Source of the DNA: Aquirufa aurantiipilula
GTDB taxonomy: Bacteria > Bacteroidota > Bacteroidia > Cytophagales > Spirosomataceae
Assembly (NCBI RefSeq): GCF_019923745.1
Contig: NZ_JAANOG010000003.1
Coordinates: 1-64,000, forward strand
Length of the DNA stretch: 64,000 nt
Direction of reading: 5' to 3'
Shown: one piece after another, positions 18,209 through 26,817 of the stretch
Layout of the letters: every line of letters begins with the position of its first letter
Numbering within the stretch: position 1 is the stretch's first letter
Position numbers and translations under genes: made by a program
The notes under the pieces: model-generated
What the model was told of the DNA's origin: nothing
What the model saw: only the letters and a program-made list of their open reading frames with translations
Databases searched by the model: none

Positions 18209-18247
18209 TACCATAAGTGCAAGCAGGTAAACCTAATACTATCTAGA

Positions 18248-18715
18248 ATGGACACCAAAGAAATACAGCGATTACTGGATTATATCGCTAAATCACCTCT
18301 AGCAGAGGTAAGTATTGAAACTGAAGGATTAAAAGTTTCTGTTAAAAAACATGGAGAAGCTGCTCCAAGTGTACAGGTTGTACATACACCAGCACCTACA
18401 GCTGCACCAGCGCCAGCAGTAGCAGCAGCTGCACCAGCGGCTCCTGCAGCAGCTCCAGCTCCAGTAGCAGACAATTTATATACAGTAAAATCTCCGATGA
18501 TCGGAACAATTTATTTAGCTCCAGGGCCAGATAAAGGTAATTATGTAGAAGTTGGATCAAGCATCGAACCTGGTAAAACAGTTTGTATGATTGAGGCAAT
18601 GAAATTATTCAACGAGATCGATGCTGAAGTATCAGGTAAAATCGTGAAAATTTTAGTGGACAATGCCACACCCGTTGAATTTGACCAACCCCTTTTCTTA
18701 GTAGAAAAAGCATAA
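18248..18715 (+). CDS. accB: Biotin carboxyl carrier protein of acetyl-CoA carboxylase
   Basis: Carries the carboxybiotin between AccC and the AccA/AccD transferase. From the ATG at 18248 it has 155 residues: an N-terminal helix region, an Ala/Pro-rich flexible linker at about 48-72, and the biotinyl domain at about 78-154, with the biotin-accepting Lys119 in EAMKLF. The frame is open to 18206, but MDTKEIQRLLDYI is the normal family start. accC follows after 48 nt with a hairpin in the gap. Confidence 0.96.
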   Translation: MDTKEIQRLLDYIAKSPLAEVSIETEGLKVSVKKHGEAAPSVQVVHTPAPTAAPAPAVAAAAPAAPAAAPAPVADNLYTVKSPMIGTIYLAPGPDKGNYVEVGSSIEPGKTVCMIEAMKLFNEIDAEVSGKIVKILVDNATPVEFDQPLFLVEKA

Positions 18716-18719
18716 TAAA

Positions 18720-18744
18720 CGCTCCACTTTAACAAGTGAAGAGC
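18720..18744 (+). other. Hairpin between accB and accC
   Basis: CGCTC, CACTT, loop TAAC, AAGTG, GAGCG form two stacked stems interrupted by a short internal bulge. There is no T-run, so it is not a plain terminator. It could stabilise the accB message or set the AccB:AccC ratio. Confidence 0.4.
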
Positions 18745-18763
18745 GCGCCAAAAAAGAATTACT

Positions 18764-20107
18764 ATGTTTAAAAAAATACTCATTGCGAATCGTGGGGAGA
18801 TAGCCCTTCGTATTATTCGTACCTGCAAGGAGATGGGCATCAAAACGGTGGCTGTGTTTTCTACAGCAGATCGCGATAGTTTGCATGTTCGTTTTGCGGA
18901 TGAGGCGGTTTGTATTGGCCCCCCTCCTAGTAAACAATCTTATTTAAGTATTCCTGCTATTATTTCAGCAGCTGAAGTGACTGGCGCAGACGCCATTCAC
19001 CCGGGATATGGCTTTTTATCTGAAAATGCAGAATTTTCTCGCATTTGTGAAGAGCATGGAATCAAGTTCATTGGAGCATCTGCCGAAATGATCAATTCCA
19101 TGGGAGATAAAGCTACAGCCAAAGATACCATGAAAAAAGCAGGAGTACCTGTGATTCCTGGTTCAGATGGTTTATTGGATACGGTGGAAGAAGCCATTGA
19201 ATTGGCCAAAAAAATCAAATATCCTGTTATCATCAAAGCTACGGCTGGTGGTGGTGGACGTGGTATGCGTATCATACGTGAAGAATCTGAGTTTGCCAAA
19301 CTTTGGGATGATGCCAAAATGGAAGCTGCCGCAGCATTTGGAAATGATGGTATGTACATGGAGAAATTTGTAGAAGAACCACGTCATATTGAAATTCAAG
19401 TTGTTGGAGATAAATTCGGAACGGTTTGTCACTTATCAGAACGTGATTGTTCCATTCAGCGTCGTCACCAAAAACTGTGTGAAGAAACCCCTTCACCTGC
19501 CTTAACCGAAGATTTGCGTTCTCGTATGGGAGCAGCCGCAGTAGCAGGTGCAGCAGCGATTAAATATGAAGGAGCAGGAACCATTGAGTTTTTAGTGGAC
19601 AAAAATGGAGATTTCTACTTCATGGAAATGAATACTCGTATTCAAGTAGAACACCCAATTACGGAAGAGGTAACAGATTTCGATTTAATTAAGGAACAAA
19701 TTAAGGTAGCAGCAGGAATAGCTATTTCTGGCCAAAACTACTTCCCTAAATTATACGCTCTAGAATGCCGTATTAACGCGGAAGATCCGGCCAATGGCTT
19801 CCGTCCATCCCCAGGTAAAATCACCAATTTACATTTACCAGGTGGACATGGCGTGCGTATTGACTCCCATGTTTACTCAGGCTATACGATTCCTCCTAAT
19901 TATGACTCCATGATTGCAAAGGTTATTGTTAGCGGTCAAAGCAGAGAGGAAGTCTTGTTACGCATGAAACGCGCTTTACAAGAATTTGTCATAGAAGGAA
20001 TTAAAACTACGATTCCATTCCATATCAAGTTAATGGATGATCCGGGTTTTCAATCGGGTAAATTCACCACAGCCTTTATGGACACTTTTGATTTAAGCAA
20101 TTTATAA
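18764..20107 (+). CDS. accC: Acetyl-CoA carboxylase, biotin carboxylase subunit
   Basis: ATP-dependent carboxylation of biotin on AccB, the first half of malonyl-CoA synthesis. ATP-grasp enzyme: glycine-rich [13 protein letters not shown] near residues 145-157, and the catalytic [11 protein letters not shown] near 288-298. Length 447. Last gene of the cluster from yceD; a strong terminator follows. The transferase subunit gene accD is 35 kb away; accA is not in the window. Confidence 0.97.
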   Translation: MFKKILIANRGEIALRIIRTCKEMGIKTVAVFSTADRDSLHVRFADEAVCIGPPPSKQSYLSIPAIISAAEVTGADAIHPGYGFLSENAEFSRICEEHGIKFIGASAEMINSMGDKATAKDTMKKAGVPVIPGSDGLLDTVEEAIELAKKIKYPVIIKATAGGGGRGMRIIREESEFAKLWDDAKMEAAAAFGNDGMYMEKFVEEPRHIEIQVVGDKFGTVCHLSERDCSIQRRHQKLCEETPSPALTEDLRSRMGAAAVAGAAAIKYEGAGTIEFLVDKNGDFYFMEMNTRIQVEHPITEEVTDFDLIKEQIKVAAGIAISGQNYFPKLYALECRINAEDPANGFRPSPGKITNLHLPGGHGVRIDSHVYSGYTIPPNYDSMIAKVIVSGQSREEVLLRMKRALQEFVIEGIKTTIPFHIKLMDDPGFQSGKFTTAFMDTFDLSNL

Positions 20108-20121
20108 GAGCTTAAACTGAT

Positions 20122-20157
20122 AAACAAAAAAGGAGGCAATAGCCTCCTTTTTTGTTT
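20122..20157 (+). terminator. Terminator after accC
   Basis: A 16 bp stem, AAACAAAAAAGGAGGC paired with GCCTCCTTTTTTGTTT, with a short AATA loop. It starts 14 nt after the accC stop. Confidence 0.85.
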
Positions 20158-20190
20158 ATGGACATATATTTTTATTTTTTGATATCTCGC

Positions 20191-20221
20191 TTGGATATTA
20201 GTCTTTGAATTTCTAAATTTG
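20191..20221 (+). promoter_or_regulatory. rplM operon promoter (-33 and -7)
   Basis: TTG at 20191-20193, a 20 nt spacer, then TAAATTTG at 20214-20221. It leaves a leader of about 110 nt before the rplM start. Confidence 0.75.
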
Positions 20222-20225
20222 CACT

Positions 20226-20334
20226 CCCATTTTTCGATTGAATGCCCGTTTAGTTGCAAAATAGGTCATAATCAAATCCTTAAGACAAATTCCGTGGTCT
20301 TGATGGTGCGATTCAACAGTTAAACAATACTATA
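20226..20334 (+). other. Untranslated leader of the rplM-rpsI operon
   Basis: About 110 nt between the promoter and the GTG start. It contains at least one short stem (AAGAC at 20282-20286 with GTCTT at 20297-20301). rplM-rpsI is autoregulated by L13 in some bacteria, so a protein-binding leader is plausible, but no known motif was recognised. Confidence 0.35.
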
Positions 20335-20778
20335 GTGGATACTTTAAGTTACAAAACCATCTCCGCCAATAAGGCTACAGTACAGAAAGACTGGGTGGTG
20401 GTAGATGCTGAAAATCAAGTTTTAGGACGTTTATGTTCTGAAATCGCAAAAATTATTCGTGGCAAGCACAAGCCTTCATTTACTCCACACGTAGATTGTG
20501 GTGATAATGTCATTGTGATCAATGCGGAGAAAGTTCGCTTGACAGGAAAGAAAATGACTGACAAGGTGTACATCCGTCACACAGGATATCCAGGTGGACA
20601 GCGTTTTGCTACTCCACGTGAGGTGTTAGTTAAGAACCCACGCGGTGTGATAGAATCTGCGGTGAAAGGTATGTTACCAAAAAATCGTTTAGGACGTGAA
20701 TTGTTCACTAACCTATTTGTATATGCTGGTACCGAGCACCCACATGCAGCTCAACAACCAAAAGAAATAAAGTTTTAA
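20335..20778 (+). CDS. rplM: 50S ribosomal protein L13
   Basis: Large-subunit protein L13, 147 residues. It starts with GTG; the N-terminus [14 protein letters not shown] is typical for Bacteroidota L13 and no ATG start fits. [21 protein letters not shown] and [11 protein letters not shown] are family signatures. rpsI follows after 39 nt. Confidence 0.97.
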   Translation: MDTLSYKTISANKATVQKDWVVVDAENQVLGRLCSEIAKIIRGKHKPSFTPHVDCGDNVIVINAEKVRLTGKKMTDKVYIRHTGYPGGQRFATPREVLVKNPRGVIESAVKGMLPKNRLGRELFTNLFVYAGTEHPHAAQQPKEIKF

Positions 20779-20817
20779 CGGACAATATGACCCAAAAATA
20801 GGTCAATCCTCAATCAA

Positions 20818-21207
20818 ATGGCAGAATTAACAAGCAAAATCGGTAGAAGAAAGACGGCAATCGCCCGTATTTCAATGACCCCTGGTAAAGGCCAGATTAA
20901 AATCAACGGCCGTACGATGACTGATTACTTCCCATCTGAAATTCTTCAGATTGTCGTTAATCAGCCTTTCGCATTAACCAACACATTAGGTTCTTTTGAC
21001 GTAACCGCCAACGTAGATGGTGGTGGAATCAAAGGACAAGCTGAAGCTTTACGCTTAGCTATTTCTCGTGCATTGCAAACGCAAGACTCGGAATTACGTT
21101 CACCTTTGAAAAAAGAAGGTTTCCTAACGCGTGATCCACGCATGGTAGAACGTAAGAAACCAGGTAGAAGAAAGGCGCGTAAGAGATTCCAATTCTCTAA
21201 GCGTTAA
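20818..21207 (+). CDS. rpsI: 30S ribosomal protein S9
   Basis: Small-subunit protein S9, 129 residues, ending in the invariant basic tail with GRRKARKRFQFSKR that reaches the P-site tRNA. Paired with rplM as in nearly all bacteria. A hairpin with a T-rich tail separates it from rpsB. Confidence 0.97.
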   Translation: MAELTSKIGRRKTAIARISMTPGKGQIKINGRTMTDYFPSEILQIVVNQPFALTNTLGSFDVTANVDGGGIKGQAEALRLAISRALQTQDSELRSPLKKEGFLTRDPRMVERKKPGRRKARKRFQFSKR

Positions 21208-21218
21208 TCCCAAATTGC

Positions 21219-21266
21219 GTGGAAAGGGCTTGTCTGTTGCCGATGCCTTTTCCACATTTTTATTTT
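21219..21266 (+). terminator. Terminator or attenuator between rpsI and rpsB
   Basis: GTGGAAAGGGC (21219-21229) pairs with GCCTTTTCCAC (21245-21255) with one G-T wobble, and is followed by ATTTTTATTTTT. It starts 12 nt after the rpsI stop and lies 22 nt before the rpsB ATG. No TAnnTTTG box lies between it and rpsB, so full termination would leave rpsB without a visible promoter; partial read-through is likely. Confidence 0.7.
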
Positions 21267-21288
21267 TCCTCATTCTTAAACTCAAAAA

Positions 21289-22098
21289 ATGGCACAATTA
21301 AGCTACAATGAATTATTAGATGCAGGTGTACACTTTGGACACCTTACCCGTAAGTGGGACCCTAAAATGGCTCCTTACATCTTCATGGAGAAGAACGGGA
21401 TTCACATCATCGATCTTAATAAAACTCTTTCTTGTTTAGACGAAGCTACTGCAGCTATGCGTACTATCGTTCGTTCTGGTCGTAAGATCATGTTCGTTGC
21501 TACTAAAAAGCAAGCGCAAGAAGTGGTATCTGCTGAAGCAGAAAAATTAAAAATGCCTTACGTAACTGATCGTTGGTTAGGTGGTATGTTGACAAACTTC
21601 GCGACGGTACGTAAGTCCATCAAGAAGATGTCTAGCATCGACAAAATGTTAAAAGACGAAGTAATCGTTAAAACTCTTGCTAAGCGTGAGCGTTTAATGA
21701 TGACTCGTGAAGAAGAGAAATTGAAGCGTGTTTTAGGTGGTATCACTGAATTAACTCGTCTTCCAGCTGCTCTTTTTGTTGTTGACGTTAAGCGTGAGCA
21801 CATTGCTGTTGAAGAAGCAAAAAAATTGGGTATCCCAGTTTTCGCGATGTGTGATACCAACTCAAATCCAGATTTAGTTGATTTCCCTATCCCTGCAAAC
21901 GATGATGCTTACAAGTCAATCGCGGTTATTACAGCTGCTATTGGTAAAGCTATCGAAGAAGGTTTAGCTGAAAGAAAACAAGATAAAGACGATGCTCGTT
22001 TAGCTGAAGAAGAGGAATCAAAGCGTATTGCTGATGAGGAATCACAAGAAGCAGCTAAAGTAGCCGCTAAGTACGAAAAAGAAGCAGAACAAGAATAA
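21289..22098 (+). CDS. rpsB: 30S ribosomal protein S2
   Basis: Small-subunit protein S2, 269 residues, starting [28 protein letters not shown] and the [11 protein letters not shown] motif are typical. The C-terminal 50 residues are a charged, Glu/Lys-rich coiled extension, common in Bacteroidota. tsf follows after 13 nt, the usual partner. Confidence 0.97.
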   Translation: MAQLSYNELLDAGVHFGHLTRKWDPKMAPYIFMEKNGIHIIDLNKTLSCLDEATAAMRTIVRSGRKIMFVATKKQAQEVVSAEAEKLKMPYVTDRWLGGMLTNFATVRKSIKKMSSIDKMLKDEVIVKTLAKRERLMMTREEEKLKRVLGGITELTRLPAALFVVDVKREHIAVEEAKKLGIPVFAMCDTNSNPDLVDFPIPANDDAYKSIAVITAAIGKAIEEGLAERKQDKDDARLAEEEESKRIADEESQEAAKVAAKYEKEAEQE

Positions 22099-22111
22099 AC
22101 ATATTCATAAA

Positions 22112-22945
22112 ATGTCAATTACAGCCGCAGACGTTAATAAATTACGCCAAATGACTGGCGCCGGAATGATGGATTGCAAAAAAGCTTTGACTGAAGCCGA
22201 AGGCGATTTCGAAGCAGCCATCGACATTCTTCGCAAAGCTGGTCAAAAGGTAGCCGCAAAACGTGCTGAAAATGCAACCAACGAGGGAGTAGTACTCGTA
22301 GCGCTTTCAGCCGATCATTCAAATGGTAAATTAATCGCTTTAGCTTGTGAAACTGAACCAGTTTCTAAAGTAGCCGATTTCAATAACTTAGCTCAAAGCA
22401 TTTTAGAAGCTGCTGTGAAATCACACGCTCCTAGTGCTTCTGCTCTTTTAGCTGAGCCTCTTTCAGACGGTCGTTCAGTAGAAGGTCACATCATTGAATT
22501 AACAGGTAAAATTGGTGAGAAAATCACTTTAGCTGCCTATGAAAACATTGATGCTGAGAAAGTAGTATCTTACATTCACTCAAACAACAAAATCGGTGTT
22601 TTAGTAGCATTCGAAGGTGTTGAAGGAACTGATGTTTCTGAAGTAGGTAAAGATATCGCGATGCAAATCACTGCAATGAAGCCAGTAGCTTTAGATAAAG
22701 ATGGTGTTGATGCGGAAACAATTCAACGCGAAATCGAAATCGGAAAAGATCAAGCTCGTCAAGAAGGTAAGCCTGAAGCGATGTTGGAGAAAATTGCCGT
22801 AGGTAAATTGGAGAAATTCTACAAAGAATCTACTTTATTGAACCAACAATTCGTTAAAGATTCTTCAATCAACATTCGTCAGTTGTTAGAGCAAACTCAA
22901 AAAGGTTTGACTATCTCAACTTTCAAACGTGTGGCTTTGGCTTAA
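22112..22945 (+). CDS. tsf: Translation elongation factor Ts
   Basis: Guanine nucleotide exchange factor for EF-Tu. The start ITAADVNKLRQMTGAGMMDCKKAL is the family signature. 277 residues, with two dimerisation-type repeats. End of the ribosomal operon; a strong terminator follows. Confidence 0.97.
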   Translation: MSITAADVNKLRQMTGAGMMDCKKALTEAEGDFEAAIDILRKAGQKVAAKRAENATNEGVVLVALSADHSNGKLIALACETEPVSKVADFNNLAQSILEAAVKSHAPSASALLAEPLSDGRSVEGHIIELTGKIGEKITLAAYENIDAEKVVSYIHSNNKIGVLVAFEGVEGTDVSEVGKDIAMQITAMKPVALDKDGVDAETIQREIEIGKDQARQEGKPEAMLEKIAVGKLEKFYKESTLLNQQFVKDSSINIRQLLEQTQKGLTISTFKRVALA

Positions 22946-22966
22946 TTCCAAAACCATCGAAATATC

Positions 22967-22999
22967 AAAAGACCAGCTATTCTAGCTGGTCTTTTTTTT
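22967..22999 (+). terminator. Terminator after tsf
   Basis: AAAAGACCAGCTA, loop TTC, TAGCTGGTC then eight T. A 13 bp perfect stem. Confidence 0.87.
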
Positions 23000-23020
23000 A
23001 GCCCTTTGCAACAAAAGAAT

Positions 23021-23092
23021 GGATAAATAATACGATTATACTCCATTATATTTATCCTTCTAAATCCGCACATTCCATTGTAAGGGCGGATT
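23021..23092 (+). other. Two adjacent stem-loops upstream of murD
   Basis: GGATAAATA (23021-23029) pairs with TATTTATCC (23049-23057), and AATCCGC (23063-23069) pairs with GCGGATT (23086-23092), which is followed by an A-run. Both stems are perfect. They lie in the 260 nt gap between the tsf terminator and murD. It could be a structured leader or a decayed repeat. A near-match -7 box TATCTTTA at 23175-23182 is the only promoter candidate and lies after both stems. Confidence 0.45.
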
Positions 23093-23205
23093 AAAAAAAA
23101 TGACAATTTTTATCCCAGAAGTCTACTCTCGCATTTTCATTAGTCCGAGACATTTTCTAACTTGTATTAGTTTATATCTTTAATTTTCCTTTCTTTTTTA
23201 AGCGA

Positions 23206-24540
23206 ATGTCAAAAATCGTAGTCCTAGGCGGAGGTGAAAGTGGCGTAGGGGCTGCCCTGTTGGCCAAACATGAAGGCTTCGACGTATTTTTATCTGATCA
23301 AGGGCAACTAAAACCTGAATACCAGCAAAGTTTATTGGATGCACAAATTCCTTTTGAACAAGGCTCGCATTCCATGGATAAAATATTGGATGCTCAGGAG
23401 ATTATCATCAGTCCTGGTATTCCTGAGAAAAGCCCAATCGTTAAAGAAATCAAGCACAAAAACATTTCTTTAGTTTCAGAAATAGAATTTGCCTCCCGAT
23501 ATACGCAGGCTAAAATTATTGCTATCACCGGTAGTAATGGTAAGACCACTACTACCCTGCTTACCTATCATTTGCTCAAAGATGCAGGATTAAAGGTCGG
23601 TCTCGCAGGAAACATTGGACATAGTTTTGCCAAACAAGTCATGGAAAACCAACATGATTATTATGTTTTGGAAATTTCCAGCTTTCAATTAGATCGTTGC
23701 TTTCAATTTGCACCAGATGTAGCCGTGTTGTTGAATATCACACCCGATCATTTAGACCGCTACGAATACCAATTTGAAAATTATATTCAATCGAAATTCC
23801 GCATTTTCCAAAATGCGAAACCAAATACAACCTGCATATTTTGGTCAGGTGATCCCGTATTGCAATCACATGCTAGTTCTTTGCCTCATCAAGCTCAGGT
23901 AAGAACCATTAGCTTTGATGATGATACAGCCGACATGCTGATTCAACAACATGACATCAAAGGTTCTTCCCATTTTCAATTAGCTCTGGATAATGCTCCT
24001 CTAAAGGGTCCCCACAATGCCATTAATATGTCGGCTGCAATTCTAGCTGCTGAGGCTGTGGGAATTAGTGCTGAGTCAATACACCAATCTCTATTAACTT
24101 TTGAGAATGCCCCTCACCGTCTAGAACCTTGTGGTCATTGGAAAGGGATACAGTTTATCAATGATTCCAAAGCAACCAACGTGGATGCTGTATTCTACGC
24201 CTTAAACAGCTTTAAACAGCCCATTATTTTGTTGATTGGAGGCGTTGACAAAGGAAATGAATATGAAGTCCTAGATGATTTAGTCAAAGAAAAAGTGAAG
24301 GGAATAATTTGTTTGGGTACAGATAATCAAAAATTAGTATCACATTTTGGACCTATTTGTTCCTCTTTATTTTCAACGGATAAGCTACAATCCGCCGTTC
24401 AAAAAAGTTTGGAATGGGGACAATCTGGAGATATAGTACTACTTTCTCCTGCCTGTGCAAGTTTTGATTTATTCAAAAACTATGAAGACCGGGGAAATCA
24501 ATTTAAAGCAATGGTAAAAACTCTCACCGATGGAAAATAG
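23206..24540 (+). CDS. murD: UDP-N-acetylmuramoyl-L-alanine:D-glutamate ligase
   Basis: Cytoplasmic ATP-dependent ligase that adds D-Glu to UDP-MurNAc-L-Ala. N-terminal Rossmann motif VLGGGESGVGAALLA, central ATP-binding GSNGKTTTTLL and the C-terminal domain with HRLEPCG and NDSKATNVDA. Length 444. First gene of the division and wall cluster here; its end overlaps ftsW by 11 bases, so translation is coupled. Confidence 0.96.
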   Translation: MSKIVVLGGGESGVGAALLAKHEGFDVFLSDQGQLKPEYQQSLLDAQIPFEQGSHSMDKILDAQEIIISPGIPEKSPIVKEIKHKNISLVSEIEFASRYTQAKIIAITGSNGKTTTTLLTYHLLKDAGLKVGLAGNIGHSFAKQVMENQHDYYVLEISSFQLDRCFQFAPDVAVLLNITPDHLDRYEYQFENYIQSKFRIFQNAKPNTTCIFWSGDPVLQSHASSLPHQAQVRTISFDDDTADMLIQQHDIKGSSHFQLALDNAPLKGPHNAINMSAAILAAEAVGISAESIHQSLLTFENAPHRLEPCGHWKGIQFINDSKATNVDAVFYALNSFKQPIILLIGGVDKGNEYEVLDDLVKEKVKGIICLGTDNQKLVSHFGPICSSLFSTDKLQSAVQKSLEWGQSGDIVLLSPACASFDLFKNYEDRGNQFKAMVKTLTDGK

Positions 24541-25705
24541 AATTTCAGAATTCATCAAGTCCAAACTGGCAGGTGATTACCAAATATGGTTCATCGTATT
24601 TGTACTGAATGCCTTTGGTTTACTGATTCAGTTTTCTGCCAAAGGCAGGATGGTCATGATGAATCCCATGGACCCCATTTTCAGTTTCATCAAGTCCATG
24701 GTGATATTGGTTTTTTCCTTCATCTTAATGTCCTGGTTTTCCCGTCAGAACTACCTGAAATTTGCTCAATACAGCCATGTAGCTCTATTGTTCTCTTGGA
24801 TACTAATTCTTGTTGCCTTTGTTTTTGGAGAAAGTAAAGGCGGGGCTAGCCGTTGGTTGGAAATCGGGCCCATCTCCTTCATGCCTTCTGACATGGCCAA
24901 ATTATGTTTGATTGGAAGTCTTGCCAAAGATTTCTCCACGCGACAATCCAATCCTGAAGCCTATAATTGGCAGTTTTTCCTCTGGTTATTGATTAAAATC
25001 GGAATCACTTGCTTTCTCATCATGCTATCTAACTTTTCCACAAGCATTTTGATCTTCTTAACCAGTATCATTCTAATGATTTTTGGTCGTGTTCCTTGGA
25101 AGCAAATTGGCTATATCATTGCCTCCGTGGCTGTGCTAGCAAGCTTGGTGGTAACTTTAGAAATTGGTCAACGAGCAAAAACAGTTAAAGCTAGGATTGC
25201 CAACTTCAGTAATCGTGTAGGTAAAAAGGACAGCAAATCTGTTGATAAAAAAGACGAGGATTACCAACTATATCGTAGTTACTACGCCATTGCCACGGGT
25301 GCTTTAAGTCCCAAAGGTCCAGGTCGTAGCCAGCAACGCTACTTCCTTTCCCAAGCTGAATCGGATTTTGTTTATGCGATCATCGTTGAAGAATACGGAA
25401 TTGTAGTGGCTATTTTCATCCCACTCTTTTTCCTTTGGCTCATGTATCGAGGTGCCAATGCCGTAAGGCACAGTGGCAAACCCTTTGGTGGATTACTGTC
25501 GGCAGGCCTCACCTTCTCCATTGTATTTCAAGCATTCATCAATATGCTGGTCGCCGTAGGTGCTGGTCCAGTAACAGGCCAACCCATGCCCATGGTTTCT
25601 GCTGGGGGGACATCTTTGATATTTACAGCCATTAGTATTGGACTTATCCTATCCGTAAGTCGAGATAAAGACCAAGAAACCAAAGATTTAAAAACGATTA
25701 TTTAG
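24530..25705 (+). CDS. ftsW: Septal peptidoglycan glycosyltransferase FtsW (SEDS family)
   Basis: SEDS-family membrane enzyme that polymerises lipid II at the septum. About ten membrane helices, with the family segment GGASRWLEIGPISFMPSDMAK, the periplasmic loop with SQAESDFVYAIIVEE, and PMVSAGGTS. A lysine-rich insert (KKDSKSVDKKDED) lies in a loop near 230. FtsW rather than RodA by its position between murD and murG. Overlaps both neighbours. Confidence 0.93.
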   Translation: MENRISEFIKSKLAGDYQIWFIVFVLNAFGLLIQFSAKGRMVMMNPMDPIFSFIKSMVILVFSFILMSWFSRQNYLKFAQYSHVALLFSWILILVAFVFGESKGGASRWLEIGPISFMPSDMAKLCLIGSLAKDFSTRQSNPEAYNWQFFLWLLIKIGITCFLIMLSNFSTSILIFLTSIILMIFGRVPWKQIGYIIASVAVLASLVVTLEIGQRAKTVKARIANFSNRVGKKDSKSVDKKDEDYQLYRSYYAIATGALSPKGPGRSQQRYFLSQAESDFVYAIIVEEYGIVVAIFIPLFFLWLMYRGANAVRHSGKPFGGLLSAGLTFSIVFQAFINMLVAVGAGPVTGQPMPMVSAGGTSLIFTAISIGLILSVSRDKDQETKDLKTII

Positions 25706-26817
25706 TGAAACCAAAAAGAATCATCATTTCAGGAGGGGGTACGGGAGGACATATTTATCCAGCTATTGCCATTGCATCTGCCATACAAGAAATTGCTCCA
25801 AACAGTGAATTTCTCTTTGTAGGAGCAGAGGGGAAAATGGAAATGGAAAAAGTACCTAAAGCTGGTTTTAAGATTGTGGGTTTACCCATTGTGGGTATCA
25901 ACCGTCAGCACATGATGAAAAACTTGTTATTTCCTTTCAAACTCATCAAAAGTCTATCCAAAGCCTTTGCCATTTTAAATGAATTCAAACCCGATATGGC
26001 CGTTGGAGTGGGTGGTTATGCCTCTGGACCTATGTTATTGGCGGCTTGGATAAAGGGAATTCCCTACGTTATTCAAGAGCAGAATTCATTTGCAGGCATC
26101 ACCAATAAGTTTTTAGCTTCCAAAGCTCAACGTATTTTTGTGGCCTACCCCAATATGGAAATATTCTTTCCCAAAGAGAAAATCCAGTATTTAGGGAATC
26201 CTGTCCGCAAAGACCTCATCGATCAAGCGGGTAAAAAAGAGAAAGCTATTGCGCACTTTGGTTTACAAACAGACAAACCCTGCATATTGATCATCGGGGG
26301 AAGCCAAGGGGCAAGAACAATCAATTTGGCTATACAAGCTGGATTAGAGCAATTGGTCAATTCGCAAGTACAAATCATTTGGCAGACAGGTATTCCATTT
26401 GAGCAAGAAGCCAAAGTTTCTGCTCAAAATCAATCTGACTTGCATGCCTATATTTCTGCCTTTATTTACGAAATGGATTTAGCCTATGCCGCGGCTGATT
26501 TAGTCATTTCCAGAGCTGGAGCCCTATCTGTTTCCGAAATTTGTTTAGTGGGAAAAGCTAGTATTCTTGTTCCTTTACCTAGGGCCGCTGAAGACCACCA
26601 AACCCAAAATGCCATAAGTTTAGTTAGCGAAGGAGCCGCTATTTTAGTTAAAGATGTCGAAGCTAAAACAAAGCTTGTCCAAGAAGCCATTGCTTGTCTT
26701 CAAAACAAAGAACTCATTGCTCAAATAGAAAAACAAAGTAAATCCATGGCCAAACCATCGGCCGCACACGATATAGCTACCAACATTCTAGCCTTGTTGA
26801 CACTGCATGAAAAGTAA
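25705..26817 (+). CDS. murG: UDP-GlcNAc:lipid I N-acetylglucosaminyltransferase MurG
   Basis: Adds GlcNAc to lipid I to make lipid II at the inner face of the membrane. GT-B fold; SGGGTGGHIYPA at the N-terminus, GVGGYASGP, and the C-terminal donor-binding segment with SRAGALSVSEI and AEDHQTQNA. It starts with GTG inside the ftsW stop (TAGTG overlap of one base) and overlaps murC by 11 bases. Confidence 0.97.
   Translation: MKPKRIIISGGGTGGHIYPAIAIASAIQEIAPNSEFLFVGAEGKMEMEKVPKAGFKIVGLPIVGINRQHMMKNLLFPFKLIKSLSKAFAILNEFKPDMAVGVGGYASGPMLLAAWIKGIPYVIQEQNSFAGITNKFLASKAQRIFVAYPNMEIFFPKEKIQYLGNPVRKDLIDQAGKKEKAIAHFGLQTDKPCILIIGGSQGARTINLAIQAGLEQLVNSQVQIIWQTGIPFEQEAKVSAQNQSDLHAYISAFIYEMDLAYAAADLVISRAGALSVSEICLVGKASILVPLPRAAEDHQTQNAISLVSEGAAILVKDVEAKTKLVQEAIACLQNKELIAQIEKQSKSMAKPSAAHDIATNILALLTLHEK

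Noticed and set aside
18280-18599. Alanine- and leucine-rich minus-strand reading frames opposite accB
   Set aside because: Shadows of the Ala/Pro-rich linker of AccB.
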